Positions 1 through 9,120 of a stretch of DNA of 18,840 nucleotides are shown piece by piece (the first letter of the stretch is position 1; the number at the start of each line of letters is the position of its first letter). The stretch covers positions 1 through 18,840 of the forward strand of contig NWUY0300013587.1 in NCBI GenBank assembly GCA_004151065.3, read 5' to 3'. This stretch comes from Larix sibirica. Its lineage: Eukaryota; Streptophyta; Pinopsida; Pinales; Pinaceae. The translations under genes and the position numbers were made by a program. The notes beneath the pieces were generated by a model, which was not told the origin of the DNA, did no database searches, and worked only from the letters and a program-made list of their open reading frames with translations.

Positions 1-60
1 ATAAATATATATATATATATAATAAAATAAAATAATTATAACATAAATAAAAAAAATAAA
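1..60. repeat. AT dinucleotide / A-rich low-complexity tract
   Basis: The window opens with an (AT)n run at about 5-21, followed by A-rich runs. This is simple-sequence DNA with no coding content. Confidence 0.85.
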
Positions 61-786
61 AAAACAAAGCTTAACCACCAATTCTCCCAACTCATGACTT
101 TAAAAATCATCCATTAAGGAATGTTAAATCAAAATAATACCATGAAGTAGCCTCCGACCAGATGGGAAGACATTGTGGAGTTGCATGTTGACGCGTTAAA
201 AATCCCCCAAAGGGAATCCAACATTCATTTTGTTGGACATAAAAGTGACTTCTCATGGGTTTTTGTATCGCTTACCTGGCTTCTAATGATATGATATATT
301 AAAGTTTATTAAGTAGATTGTAACCAAAGCACCGAGACGGGAGCATTTAATGCTTCTGGTTGTAATTGCATGAGCTGCAAGAATTATTTGTAAGGTACAT
401 GGTAAAGGAAGTACATAATTTACAAGACTGAAAAGTGAAAGTCAGAAATTGTCAATTCAATGAACATGTTTTATGTATTTGAGGATTGAAAAAAGTAAAT
501 GGCACCTTCCATTACAATTAATTAATGTGAAGTGACGATGAAATCCTTGATAAGTTCACTTGTATAATTAGACCACATAAACATTCTTATATTTCAAAGT
601 TGAAATCCCATTTTTTTATAATTTCAACCAAGTTGAAATTCCTTTTTATTATTATTTCAGCGAAGTATAATTCAAAGTTGAAATTCACGGTTTAATGTCA
701 ATTAAGAGGAAATATGTTTTATCAATCATTTTACTTTCGAAAAAACAACGAATAAATTGACGATGACACCTTTGGAATAATTTTAA
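61..786. other. AT-rich stretch without a recognisable gene
   Basis: I found no convincing coding frame, RNA gene or transposon motif here. The only internal structure is a short motif close to CAAGTTGAAATTC at about 595-608, 629-642 and 673-686. I searched both strands for the missing 3' exons of the neighbouring terpene synthase (the aspartate-rich DDxxD region) and did not see them. Confidence 0.6.
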
Positions 787-840
787 CTTTGGGCCATGAG
801 CCCTTCCATTTATATATTGCATGCACATTCCAGTTGTCAT
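787..840 (+). promoter_or_regulatory. Possible plant core promoter (TGGGCC-type box plus TATA)
   Basis: TTGGGCCATG at about 789-798 contains the TGGGCC core of plant site II-type elements. A TATA-like TTTATATATT follows at about 808-818, with a pyrimidine/CA start context some 25-30 bases later. The sequence after it reads like an untranslated leader with tandem repeats, and TTTGAG|GTGAGT near 1149 resembles a splice donor. An acceptor-like TTCAG near 1250 precedes an ATG at 1259 that opens only 19 codons. All of this is inference from motif shape in AT-rich DNA; chance is a real alternative. Confidence 0.25.
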
Positions 841-841
841 A

Positions 842-986
842 AATAGCTTTCCAAGTTCTTCCTAGCACAAACAACGAAAGGACCATATTCAATAGCTTGC
901 TAAGTGCTTCCTAACACGAAGAACGAAGGGACAATTCAATATCTTGTCAAGTGCTTCCTAGCACCAGACAACAAAAGGAGCATAAC
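842..986. repeat. Three-copy imperfect tandem repeat, ~48-bp unit
   Basis: Three adjacent copies at 842-890, 891-937 and 938-986 share the scheme AATAGCTT..AAGTGCTTCCTA.CAC...AACGAA.GGA. They differ by scattered substitutions and 1-2 base indels, so the duplications are not recent. The array sits just downstream of the possible TATA box and may be part of a transcribed leader. It encodes no obvious peptide repeat. Confidence 0.85.
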
Positions 987-1384
987 TATGAAGATGTGCG
1001 AGATGATTATGAAGGTTTCATAAGTCGCTACCATGCCATAGGATTATCCTCACGATCAACTCACCACACCCTTGAGAAAACCATTTCAATGTGCCTGCCC
1101 ACTTGAGAGAAAGAGATTTCTCCCTTTCCCTTTCCCTTCCCATTTGAGGTGAGTCAGCATGTCGATCTTATTTACTGTTTGTTATCAACTCCAATGTTTT
1201 TCCTGTCTGCACCTTGCTTCACAAATACAATTTTTTGTTCAAGTGTTCAGGAAATATTATGCCATTAGTAAGCTCTCTTCTGAGCTTAATAGCTTTTTCA
1301 TCATATTGTAAGCTCTAATTATATAATTTAAAAAAAAATCACGCCCTGGAATATTACAAGAAATTCATTCGTCCCCTTGTCTCA

Positions 1385-2574
1385 AGCAAACAAACAAGGA
1401 ACAATTATATGTATGTTGTATGCGGTTATCTCTTGGCTCAGGTTTTGTTTGTTGTTCAATTATGAGCTGAAAGTCTCGCTTTTCTGCAGAGCTTCTCTCA
1501 AATATTTGGTATTGAAGCCTTTAGCTTCATCCAAATGTTTTTTCTCCAGGAAATGCGAGCTCGCAAGCTCTATAAAGGTTCAGCATGCTTGCCACATCTT
1601 TGTTAAATTGACCGCTCGAGTAAAGAATTTTCCATCCGCATATTTGAAGTTCTCAAATACGACTGTACAACAGAGGACAGTTCAGATATGTTGGACCATT
1701 AAGGGAAGGGAATGCTATCTGTTCTTATCCTATCCTGATAGATATAAAATTAACTAAAATGGATACCCACCTGGAGATACATTGTACCGATGAAGTCGAA
1801 GCAGTCGAAATCCCAAAGCAGTGGTCTACAGTGGCATTCCTCTTTGGTTCCAATACCTGTATGCAACAATATATTTAATCAACGTTATACACTAAAAGAT
1901 ATTTCATAGGAAAGAGGGAATCGAATGCTAGAACTATTTATATTTCTTTTTTCACCTGTAAACATAATCTACAACGTCATTGATTTCCTTTTCAAAGTGT
2001 CTATCGATGCCAAGGCATTCCAACATATCTACATGATATAGGCATGGAACTGCAGGATGCGGGTAATTAATTAAAAGAAATTAAATATAAAAAGCATGTT
2101 GGGAATTTAAAGGTTGGGCCAGCCTACAAACGACATAAAAATCCCATGCATACCGAAAGCGCCAAACTTAGCGAGCACGCTGTTCAATAATTCCAGACAT
2201 TTCATGTATCCAGTCATGTGTATGAAAACAACAGCGGTAGCGGTAGAAGCATGTGAGCTGAAGAAAGAACCATCTTGGTTTCCCACTCGACTATATCCTG
2301 TATGGCCTCCAAAGATGATAACAATATTCCGCCGTGAATTTCTCCCTTGAGAGACTGCAAATCATATTCAATATTCAGTTATTATAATTTGCATAACATT
2401 AGGTAAAATGACATACTAATTGAGTTTTTTAACTTGAATCTCTTACTTGGCTAATCTCTTCTGTCGTTTCATCTCGAGCTGTATATAAGGCAGGTCGTAG
2501 GGAAGTCTGAGGTGGAGAGATTGAGCTTCTCTTAACATGGAAGGAAATATTATCACAAAGTCTGGTAGGGAGGC
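1385..2574 (-). pseudogene. Terpene synthase pseudogene, TPS-d3 / alpha-bisabolene synthase-like, unprocessed and truncated
   Basis: Five consecutive exons of a gymnosperm three-domain terpene synthase lie on the minus strand. Intact enzymes cyclise a prenyl diphosphate. Exon A (2447-2562, perhaps to 2574) reads [17 protein letters not shown]. Exon B (2154-2354) holds SLEAIQDIVEWE, then in another frame QDGSFFSSHASTA and KCLELLNSVLAKFG. Exon C (1956-2049) reads [19 protein letters not shown] and DYVYR. Exon D (1771-1856) reads YWNQRG, then TTALGFRLLRLHRYNVSP. Exon E (about 1427-1662, fading by 1385) reads [13 protein letters not shown], then TKYLREALQKSE and NNKQNLSQEI. The four introns (92-108 bp) all begin GT, end AG and keep codon phase, so this is a genomic duplicate, not a retrocopy. 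Lesions: two frameshifts in B, a short deletion in C, a TAG with small deletions in D, and frameshifts plus stops in E. The N-terminal exons and the catalytic DDxxD exons are absent. TTALGF without an upstream DxDD motif favours a bisabolene synthase over a bifunctional diterpene synthase; either remains possible. Confidence 0.88.
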
Positions 2575-2589
2575 TCGAGTAATTGATGT

Positions 2590-2979
2590 GATGCTCCTTG
2601 GAGCTCGGACAGATGGAATGCGACCACCCTAGTAGCTGAGATCTGGGAGAGCATGCATCGACCCTACTTTCATGAGTGCGTCGAGCCTCCTAAGGAGCTG
2701 AAATGCGCACGGGACGAAGTGCTCACCGCCAAGCTCCATAGCTTTTTCGTTTAGTACTTTCATTCTGGCCATGAATATGGTACAGGCCTACTATTGCTTG
2801 TGGGTATGCAATTCTAAAAGTCCTAGATAGGAAGTTGTACAACTCGTTCCCTGTTGAACTTGCACCCAACTGTTAGAGTGATCATCAAAGTCTAATACGC
2901 CTGTAACAACAGGGTTGTTCAAAGATTTTTCACTGAGTTGTTCGAGCAAGAATATTTTTCCCTCACATGGGGAAGCTAA
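2590..2979 (+). pseudogene. CpG-rich, coding-like segment of unknown identity
   Basis: One plus-strand frame starting at 2590 reads like protein: about 54 open codons ([19 protein letters not shown], then ARDEVLTAKLHSFF), then further plausible text (LLNLHPTVRVIIKV, then NNRVVQRFFTELFEQEYFS) broken by a handful of TAG/TAA stops, ending at TAA 2977-2979. The first ~190 bp is rich in CG dinucleotides, unlike the rest of the window. I do not recognise the family and do not find terpene synthase motifs in it. It begins where exon A of the terpene synthase loses homology, so it may be inserted or rearranged DNA, such as a fragment of an unfamiliar transposon protein. The antisense strand is also partly open, so the coding direction is not certain. 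Confidence 0.3.
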
Positions 2980-3219
2980 GCAAATATCACCCTAGCTTAG
3001 TGCAAAGCTCTAGACCAACAAGAGAGGGAAGTGGAGCTAGTCAATACGGTAAGCTCACGGCCCAACTGAGCTCAATTATTTCTACGAAATTATTTAAACT
3101 AACAATTTTTACTATGGTTATTTTAACCTATGAAATTATTTATAACATTGTATTCCATACAACCTTGGTTGCATCAATTTGAACAATGGATGATTGTCTT
3201 TGGCCTCTACATCTCGGTG

Positions 3220-3385
3220 AATCTTATGGTTGGACAGGTAGAGCAATAATAGCTTGTTTGAATCTTGTTGTTGGACAGGAAAAGCAGAAATAGTGGGTTC
3301 GAGCGAGATAGGAATAGCTCTGCTTCCAGAGATTGTTGGTTCGAGTGAGACACGAATAACTCTGCTTTCGGCTGAGATCGTCCAG
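3220..3385. repeat. Degenerate ~41-bp tandem repeat, about four units
   Basis: Units start near 3220, 3260, 3301 and 3343. The first two share GAATCTT.T.GTTGGACAGG, and the last two share GAG.GAGA.A.GAATA.CTCTGCTT. The overlapping open frames on the minus strand across 3207-3547 follow from the repeat being stop-poor and match nothing I recognise, so I do not call them genes. Confidence 0.6.
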
Positions 3386-4220
3386 GTCTTGAAAAGCTTG
3401 GCAGAACATGCTTGAGAATATTAACAGAGCTGATGATTGTGAACACATGAAAACATATAGGAATCCAAAGCTCATGACAATGAACAGATAGCGCCACATG
3501 GAAAACATGCAAGAATCCAAATGCAACCAGCTACAACGAAGTCGCATGCACCCAGCACGAAAACGAAAACGAAAATATGAGACTATGTCACTAACATTTA
3601 ATGTTTATTAACTAGTGCTATATTGGAGATAGCATTATCATAATTATCCCGAAGCTGGTTAGGTGAAGAAATAGGATCGATGGGCTCCGGTCGAGGATGG
3701 CTTGTGTATGGTGAGACATGTTTACAGCATGCAACTGGGTGTGCATACCAAGTACCAAGTGGATGCCATGTTGTATGACACTTTTTCTATCCCCGGTTCT
3801 TGTGAATAACAGATACTAATAAAAAAATTGCTGCTTTGATTTGAGACCAAATAAGGCTTCAAATGCATTGATTGGCCAAAGCATATTTATTTATGTCTTA
3901 AAAACTTTGTTAAAATGCTGTGTAATTCGTATCGGGTTAATATAAATAAACAAAATCGATTTTATTTTCATCAAGCCTAAGCCTAGCAAGCTCTTGAAGG
4001 AGAAAATAAGGTGTTACCTTGTCTTTATATCTTGGTTGTTATGACTCTTGAGTGTAAGTAGATAATAAGAATAAATTTAGTGGGCTGTATGTTTTCCATT
4101 TCTTATTTCCACAGCATAAATATAGAGTAAGCTAGACCTATAATGGTGAGTGGAGGGAGAAAGTTTGTTGATAAGAGCGATTCACCTTCCTTCTTTCTTA
4201 TATCTTCCTATTTCGCAAAT
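3386..4220. other. Spacer without a recognisable gene
   Basis: No coding frame or RNA gene is supported. A short (ACGAAA)3 run lies at 3557-3575. The sequence is AT-rich with stops in all frames. Confidence 0.55.
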
Positions 4221-4334
4221 AATCAAAAGCATTAAGCCATTAGTTTTGATAAACCCCTCAATAGCCGTCAAGACAAGCCATTAGGTCATCTAATCATTAG
4301 TAAAACCATTAAGAAATTTGCTAAGCCATGCCAA
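4221..4334. repeat. AAGCCATTA-rich degenerate repeat tract
   Basis: AAGCCATTA-like words recur irregularly here, for example ATTAAGCCATTAG, ACAAGCCATTAGG and CTAAGCCATGCC. They lead into the clear 47-bp tandem duplication that follows and look like older, decayed copies of the same array. Confidence 0.5.
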
Positions 4335-4428
4335 AGTAAGCCGTGTCATTAATCCATTAAGCCATACCTTTGAAAATGATGAGTAAGCCATGTCATTAAT
4401 CCATCAAGCCATACCTTTGTAAATGATG
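4335..4428. repeat. 47-bp tandem duplication, two copies
   Basis: The copies at 4335-4381 and 4382-4428 begin AGTAAGCC.TGTCATTAATC and end in CCTTTG.AAATGATG. I count three differences between them (G/A, T/C and A/T). They abut exactly with no spacer. Confidence 0.95.
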
Positions 4429-4879
4429 ATTTTTATGGCCGCTCTCCAACAGAAAAGCCATTGGATAACCCATTTAATAAATTAATATTGATAAAAGCAC
4501 GGGGAATGGTTGTACACTACTATTGCTCAATAATTTGACTATTGCCCTCAATAATTCGACTATGCCATACAAGTAGAAGACAAAATAATTCCAACTATGC
4601 ATGTACAATGGAAGTCGTGTCAACTCACAAATCCTGTTATCAATAATCATACCATGTCATTTTCATTTGCCATATTTATGCATGCATCAGTTCAGTTGTA
4701 AAATCTATATATGCAACATGGACCATTCTTTCCAAGAAGAGAGAACATGTGTATACTTGAGGGTGAAGGGACATTTCTCCTTTGGCTCTACAATGTAAAT
4801 GAACCAGTTGTCGACCTTCCTCTAAGTCATAAGTCATAATTAATAATTAATAATTATGGGCATAAAATCCGCATTCTTT
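4429..4879. other. AT-rich spacer without a recognisable gene
   Basis: No supported coding sequence. A 65-codon open frame at 4601-4798 has no recognisable motif and is a size expected by chance. A short TAATTAATAA-type run lies near 4837-4856. Confidence 0.55.
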
Positions 4880-4953
4880 CTTGTAATTCTCAACTTTCAT
4901 GGCACGCCATGAATACCACATGCTTATGCTTGCTTGTAATTCTCAACTTTCAT
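4880..4953. repeat. 21-bp exact direct repeat, 53-bp offset
   Basis: CTTGTAATTCTCAACTTTCAT occurs at 4880-4900 and again at 4933-4953. The 32 bases between contain GGCACGCCATG and a run of short TGCTTATGCT-like words. This fits either the footprint of a lost insertion or a local duplication. Confidence 0.9.
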
Positions 4954-5544
4954 TATAGTGGATTTTGTAGATACACTCTGCGAAGTCCCAATTTCCAATT
5001 CTTTATGGTTTGTAAGGAGACATTTATTATTCATATACAGATCCAAAGTGAACAATCACAGATCACATATTATTTACTGTAGGTATGATTTAATTATAGA
5101 ACTTGAACCATTATTAAGTAGTAGGAACATATAAGTTATTCGTGATATGGTTTTTAAATGGGTAATGGTTATGTGTTTTCTACTGGAATTGGATATTAAA
5201 TTAATTATGAACTGGAGTAGTATACCCACTTGAAATTATATTCACTTATATTTGTTTATAACATCTCTTTTGATTATGTCACGACGTGATTATTTGAACC
5301 ATAGAACCAAAAAAGTTAAAAATTATTGTTTTAAAGCTCAACTTTGTTAATAAAAGTGTTTTGAATCTATGTTTATATATACATCCCAAACAAACTTGTT
5401 GTGGAAAGGAAATCTACAAAATATTTTTGAATCCTCAAGACTTCTATAGTAAGAAAATATCGGTGTATCCCACTTTCATAAATCTTACATTCCACTCCTT
5501 AACCTTGATCGATTCATGAATTAGGGAACTTGTGCATAGGTGTA
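4954..5544. other. AT-rich spacer without a recognisable gene
   Basis: I see no coding frame of note, RNA gene or transposon motif on either strand. Confidence 0.55.
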
Positions 5545-5614
5545 TGCAAGATAATTTATTCTTTTATAGGTATGCATTATCCTCCTTCATAGGTATGTGC
5601 AAGATAATTTATTC
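5545..5614. repeat. 17-bp direct repeat, 53-bp offset
   Basis: TGCAAGATAATTTATTC occurs at 5545-5561 and 5598-5614. Similar flanking words (ATAGGTGTA before the first copy, ATAGGTATG before the second) suggest two copies of a ~53-bp unit. The spacer also holds TATAGGTATGC, a partial third match. Confidence 0.85.
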
Positions 5615-5760
5615 CTTCATACTACACCATTGCAATCATATCAAGTTCAAGATTATATTACTATACAAATTCAATTCTCCATTAAAAAGTCTTGTTGCAG
5701 ACCCCATCGATAGCTTTATATGGAACTAGTACAATAAATATATGTTATTTAACAAATAAT

Positions 5761-5784
5761 TTATTATTATTATTATTATTATTA
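5761..5784. repeat. (TTA)8 microsatellite
   Basis: Eight uninterrupted TTA units. This is a likely length-polymorphic site; no function is implied. Confidence 0.95.
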
Positions 5785-6242
5785 ATGCTACTTTAAAAAT
5801 TATTATTTATTTATATTTTATGAAGATGAGCATTATATGGGTCACATTACACATATCACATAAGGGGCATGCCATACAAAAGTTTGTACATATGTTTTCC
5901 TTATTACAATACATCACTTACTTGCATTGGTAGCGTATGAAGATGGTTTTAAAACAACTTACAATCCATAATAGTATACTCTATTGGGAAAGCCCTACCT
6001 ACCATATGACTTGTTGGATAGATAGAAACACCATGATGTGTCTGTGCACAACAAACTTATTTTATGTATAAAGATTCATATCATATCATTTGTAAAACAT
6101 TATATATTGTAATGTGTCAATTATACCATGGTGCATGACCACAATCAGTCATCCCAAAACAAATCTATGTTAGTGTATCCATTTCATTTTGGCCATGGAT
6201 GGTATAATGGATACCATTGAAGTCACATAAGATAGGAGTGCC
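5785..6242. other. AT-rich spacer up to the LINE insertion point
   Basis: No gene is supported. The last seven bases before the LINE (GAGTGCC, 6236-6242) may be one copy of its target-site duplication. Confidence 0.55.
6236..6242 (+). repeat. Possible LINE target-site duplication, left copy
   Basis: GAGTGCC lies immediately before the first recognisable LINE sequence, and an identical heptamer follows the A-rich tail at 10095-10101. Seven bases is short for an L1-type duplication and could be chance, but both copies sit exactly at the expected junctions. Confidence 0.5.
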
Positions 6243-6248
6243 TCCTTA

Positions 6249-6896
6249 GCCCAACAATATTTATGTTGGATAAAAGCTTAAAAGATCATTGTGGCAGATT
6301 TAGATCATGGTCAGTAGCTTCAAGAGTATCTAATCACAAGCCGATTTGTCTCAAGTTGGATTTAGCTCAGTATAATAAGCATGTCCCTTTTAAATTTAAT
6401 CACTGTTCAATTGAGGAGAAGGATTTTGCGATTTGGTCAAAGAAAAATGGCATTCTTATGATATGTAGGGGGGAGAATCATATATGCATAAACTTGTCAA
6501 AAAATGGAACTTTTTAAAAAATATGTCTCTAATTGGGAAAAATCAAGGAAAAAGGAAAATAAATTAGATCTTCTAAATATAGAAGCTAAGATTGAAGTGG
6601 TGTCAACAGGGATGGGGGAGAATATGTTTTCAGTTACTAGGAAGGAAAGGTTGGTCGATCTAGAAACTAAAAAAAACAAGTTGTTAAAACTTGAAGAAGA
6701 AACTTGGAGATTAAAAAGTAGAACAATTTGGCTGGAACAGGGTGATAATAACATTATTTTTTTTCATAGTTATGTCAGTTAGAGAAGGATCAACAAATAT
6801 ATCTGGGAGTTGAAAAATTCTAATGGGGAATGGGTCTCAGATCATAAATCATTAGAGAGGGAAGCTACGATTTATTTTAAGGAGATATACAAGTAA
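6249..6896 (+). pseudogene. LINE ORF2 remnant: endonuclease C-terminus and linker
   Basis: The first frame (about 6249-6500) reads LDKSLKDHCGRFRSW, then SNHKPICLKLD and PFKFNH. These match the end of the APE-type endonuclease, where SDHKP is the conserved motif (here SNHKP, so Asp is Asn), followed by the PFKFN strand typical of plant L1 ORF2. After a frameshift near 6500 the linker continues (WRLKSRTIWLEQGDNNIIFF, the family's W..KSR..WL.EGD.NT.FFH signature), passes a TAG at 6780-6782 and goes on through RRINKYIWELKNSNGEWVSD to a stop at 6894-6896. The main endonuclease catalytic residues lie upstream and are absent. Confidence 0.85.
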
Positions 6897-6904
6897 AAAA
6901 TTAT

Positions 6905-7844
6905 GTTTCTATAGAGGCCCAAATGCAGGTTCCGAAACACTATCCTTGTTTCTTTAGTGATGAAGAAGGTAGGTGTATTGGTAATGCAGTTATGCTGCAG
7001 GAAATCAAGGGCATACTAAAGAATTTTTCCAAGGAAAAAATCCCTGGTCCTAATGGTTGGACAATGGATTTTTTTCTTCATTTTTTTTATTTGGTTGGTT
7101 TGGATCTATTGAATGTCATTGAAGAGTCTAGGATGAATGGAGAAGTGATTGGAAATATGAATGCTACATTCATAACATTAATTCCAAAGAAGGATAAACC
7201 TGAGTCTCTTAGTGAATTCAAGCCTATTTCTCTATGCAATTTGATCTACAAAGTGATTTCTAACATTATTGCTAATAGAATAAAACCATATCTGGAGAGG
7301 AATATTTCAAAAGTGCAGTTTGTTTTCCTTTTAATAGACATATTTCAGATGTTATTGGGGTGGCCTAAGAAAGCATCCATTCCATTAAGACTAAAGGAAT
7401 TTCGGTGGTGGTTATGAAAATGGATTAATCAAAGCATATGACAAGGTGGATTGGTCTTTTGTTTGTTTAATTCTTCTGCAAATTGGTCTGTCGATTGAAG
7501 TGACGAATTGAATTATGGCATGCATCTCTTCTGTCAATTTCTCCATATCGATCAGTGGGTCGCCAACTGATTTCTTCGGAGGCCCTAGAGGGCTCAGGAA
7601 GGGATGCCCATTATCCCCTCTCCTCTTTCTTTTGGCTGTAGAGGGCTTGAGTAGACTTATTGATGAAGCTCACAATCTGGAAAAATTCAAAGGTATTAAA
7701 ATTTCTCCTCATCTGCTTGTTACTCATATGATTTTCGTGGATGCCATATTTTTATTTGGGAATGGTACCTTTTCCGAGTGGGAAATATTCAATTTGATCA
7801 TTAATCTCTTTTGTAAAGCTTCAGGTATGGGTGTCAGTAACTAG
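6905..7844 (+). pseudogene. LINE ORF2 remnant: reverse transcriptase core
   Basis: RVT_1 domain motifs appear in order across two frames. At 6923-7417: EIKGILKNFSKEKIPGPNGW (family APGPDG; here IPGPNG), then NATFITLIPKKDKPESLSEF and PISLCNLIYKVISNIIANRI. From about 7422: KAYDKVDWSF (family KAYD.V.W), a TGA at 7509-7511, ACISSVNFSISISGSPTDFF, GLRKGCPLSPLLFLLAVEGL and finally FVDA at 7734-7745. FVDA corresponds to the catalytic FADD, so the second aspartate is lost. That change, with the frameshift near 7417 and the stops, makes the domain inactive. Confidence 0.93.
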
Positions 7845-8520
7845 AAATATTTGATGCTTCTCAATCAAATTGATCAACACATGGGTGATTGCATTTCTCA
7901 TATTTTCCATTATCAGATGGCTCCTTTGGATGTAGGGATCATGTGCCTTGGATCCTTTATTAAATTGAAATTTTTATAAAACTGAAGACTGATACTGGTT
8001 ACTCAAAAAAGTAGAAAGAAGGATTTCCAATTGGTCATATAAATGGTTATACCTATGGGGAAGATTCATATTGGTCAAATCAATTTTAGAAAGTATTCAT
8101 GTATATTGGATGTCTTTGGTAAGGCTTCCTATAGGTATTATCCAAGGAATTCGCAGAAGAATGCTGCACTTCTTTTGGGATGGTAACTCAACCAGTCATA
8201 AGTTTCACCTGTCCAGTTGGGAAATCCTTTCTTTTCCAAAACAGTTAGGAGGGTGGGGTCTGAAAAATTTGGACTGGTTTAATGTTGCATTGAGCCTAAA
8301 GAGTCGTTGGAGAGGACTTTTCGGGGATGTTCTGTGGATTATTTTTTTAAAGGAAACATATATCAAGAAGTTTTTTGTGATAGATTGGATTATGAGGCCA
8401 AATAAAACCTATTACAATGCATCTATTATGTGACGGGGACTAGTAAAGTCCTTCCCTAAGATGGGGGAATGGTTATCGTGGAAGATCAAAAATGGTGTTC
8501 AAATGACCATTGAACACCTT
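7845..8520 (+). pseudogene. LINE ORF2 remnant: RT thumb / C-terminal region
   Basis: The frame from 7422 runs through KYLMLLNQIDQHMGDCISH and PLDVGIMCLGSFIK (family PL..GI.YLG). A frameshift near 7975 leads to WLLKKVERRISNWSYKWL, with a TGA where the family has Trp just before, then ILVKSILESIHVYWMSL, FFWDGNSTSHKFHLSSWEIL and GGWGLKNLDWFNVALSLKSR. These are hallmark segments of plant L1 ORF2 after the catalytic core. A TGA at 8431-8433 interrupts, and homology fades by about 8520. Confidence 0.9.
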
Positions 8521-8767
8521 TGACCCATTTGTGGGATGTGAGGAAAACTACAAATTTTCAAATCCTTTATTGGTTCATATTAAAGGAAAAAATATTATAA
8601 CCTTGGCGTAGGCTCATAATCCTATGGGGAATGATTGCCAACAGTCCTATTGGTTTCATGCCAATGACTTGGGGATGTCAAGTATAATTGCAAAAGAATG
8701 GAATTCATTTACCCTCACACTTTTTCGTGTTGGTATTAATTTTTTTGAGAATGATGATATCCTTGTA

Positions 8768-9120
8768 TGGGACTAGAAGGATGCAAACTGTGTAATCACT
8801 GCGAATTTTGCATATAAGGCCATCTTTGAAGACAACATAGTTCAGGAGTGACATTGGTGGTCCATGTAGTTATGGAAATGGTGCATCCCTGTTAAGGTTA
8901 AATTTTTTCTTCAGTTATGTTTCCACAACAAAATTCTAGCTTGGGACAATCTTACCAGAAAGGGTTTTAGTGCTCTAGGTTTCTACATATTATGCAATAC
9001 AACGGAAGAAACAGTGTCAAATCTTTTTGTGCAGGGTTCATTTTTTTAGCAGGTTTGAAATGAAGTTTGCAGGTTGTTGAAATTTAAGTTTGATTAGAAA
9101 GGATATGATTTCTGCAATAG
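8768..9120 (+). pseudogene. LINE ORF2 remnant: zf-RVT zinc-binding domain
   Basis: One frame, with at least six in-frame stops, reads AYKAIFEDN, then LWKWCIPVKVKFFLQLCFHN, KILAWDNLTRKGF and LCNTTEETVSNLFVQGSFF. This follows the zf-RVT pattern W...P.K...F.W....N.I.T.DNL..RG....C..C....E...HLF..C. The first cysteine of the CxxC pair appears as Tyr, the histidine of HLF as Asn and the last cysteine as Gly, so the metal site is largely lost. Confidence 0.82.

Noticed and set aside
595-686. Three CAAGTTGAAATTC-like words, possible MITE ends
   Set aside because: All are in the same orientation, with no terminal inverted repeat pair and no target-site duplication.
1-1384. Search for the missing terpene synthase 3' exons (DDxxD)
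   Set aside because: No minus-strand peptide resembling the aspartate-rich region or downstream exons was seen; the gene appears truncated.
1377-1757. 126-codon plus-strand open frame
   Set aside because: It is antisense to terpene synthase exon E and the adjoining intron; the minus strand carries the recognisable peptides.
2114-2350. 78-codon plus-strand open frame
   Set aside because: It is antisense to terpene synthase exon B, which has clear family motifs and splice sites.
3207-3547. Two overlapping ~100-codon minus-strand open frames
   Set aside because: They lie over a degenerate tandem repeat, overlap each other in different frames and show no recognisable motif.
2575-6242. Search for the missing terpene synthase N-terminal exons
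   Set aside because: No SAYDTAWVA-like or QLxDGSWG-like peptides were found on the minus strand.
6497-6754. 85-codon minus-strand open frame
   Set aside because: It is antisense to the LINE linker, whose plus-strand reading matches the family.
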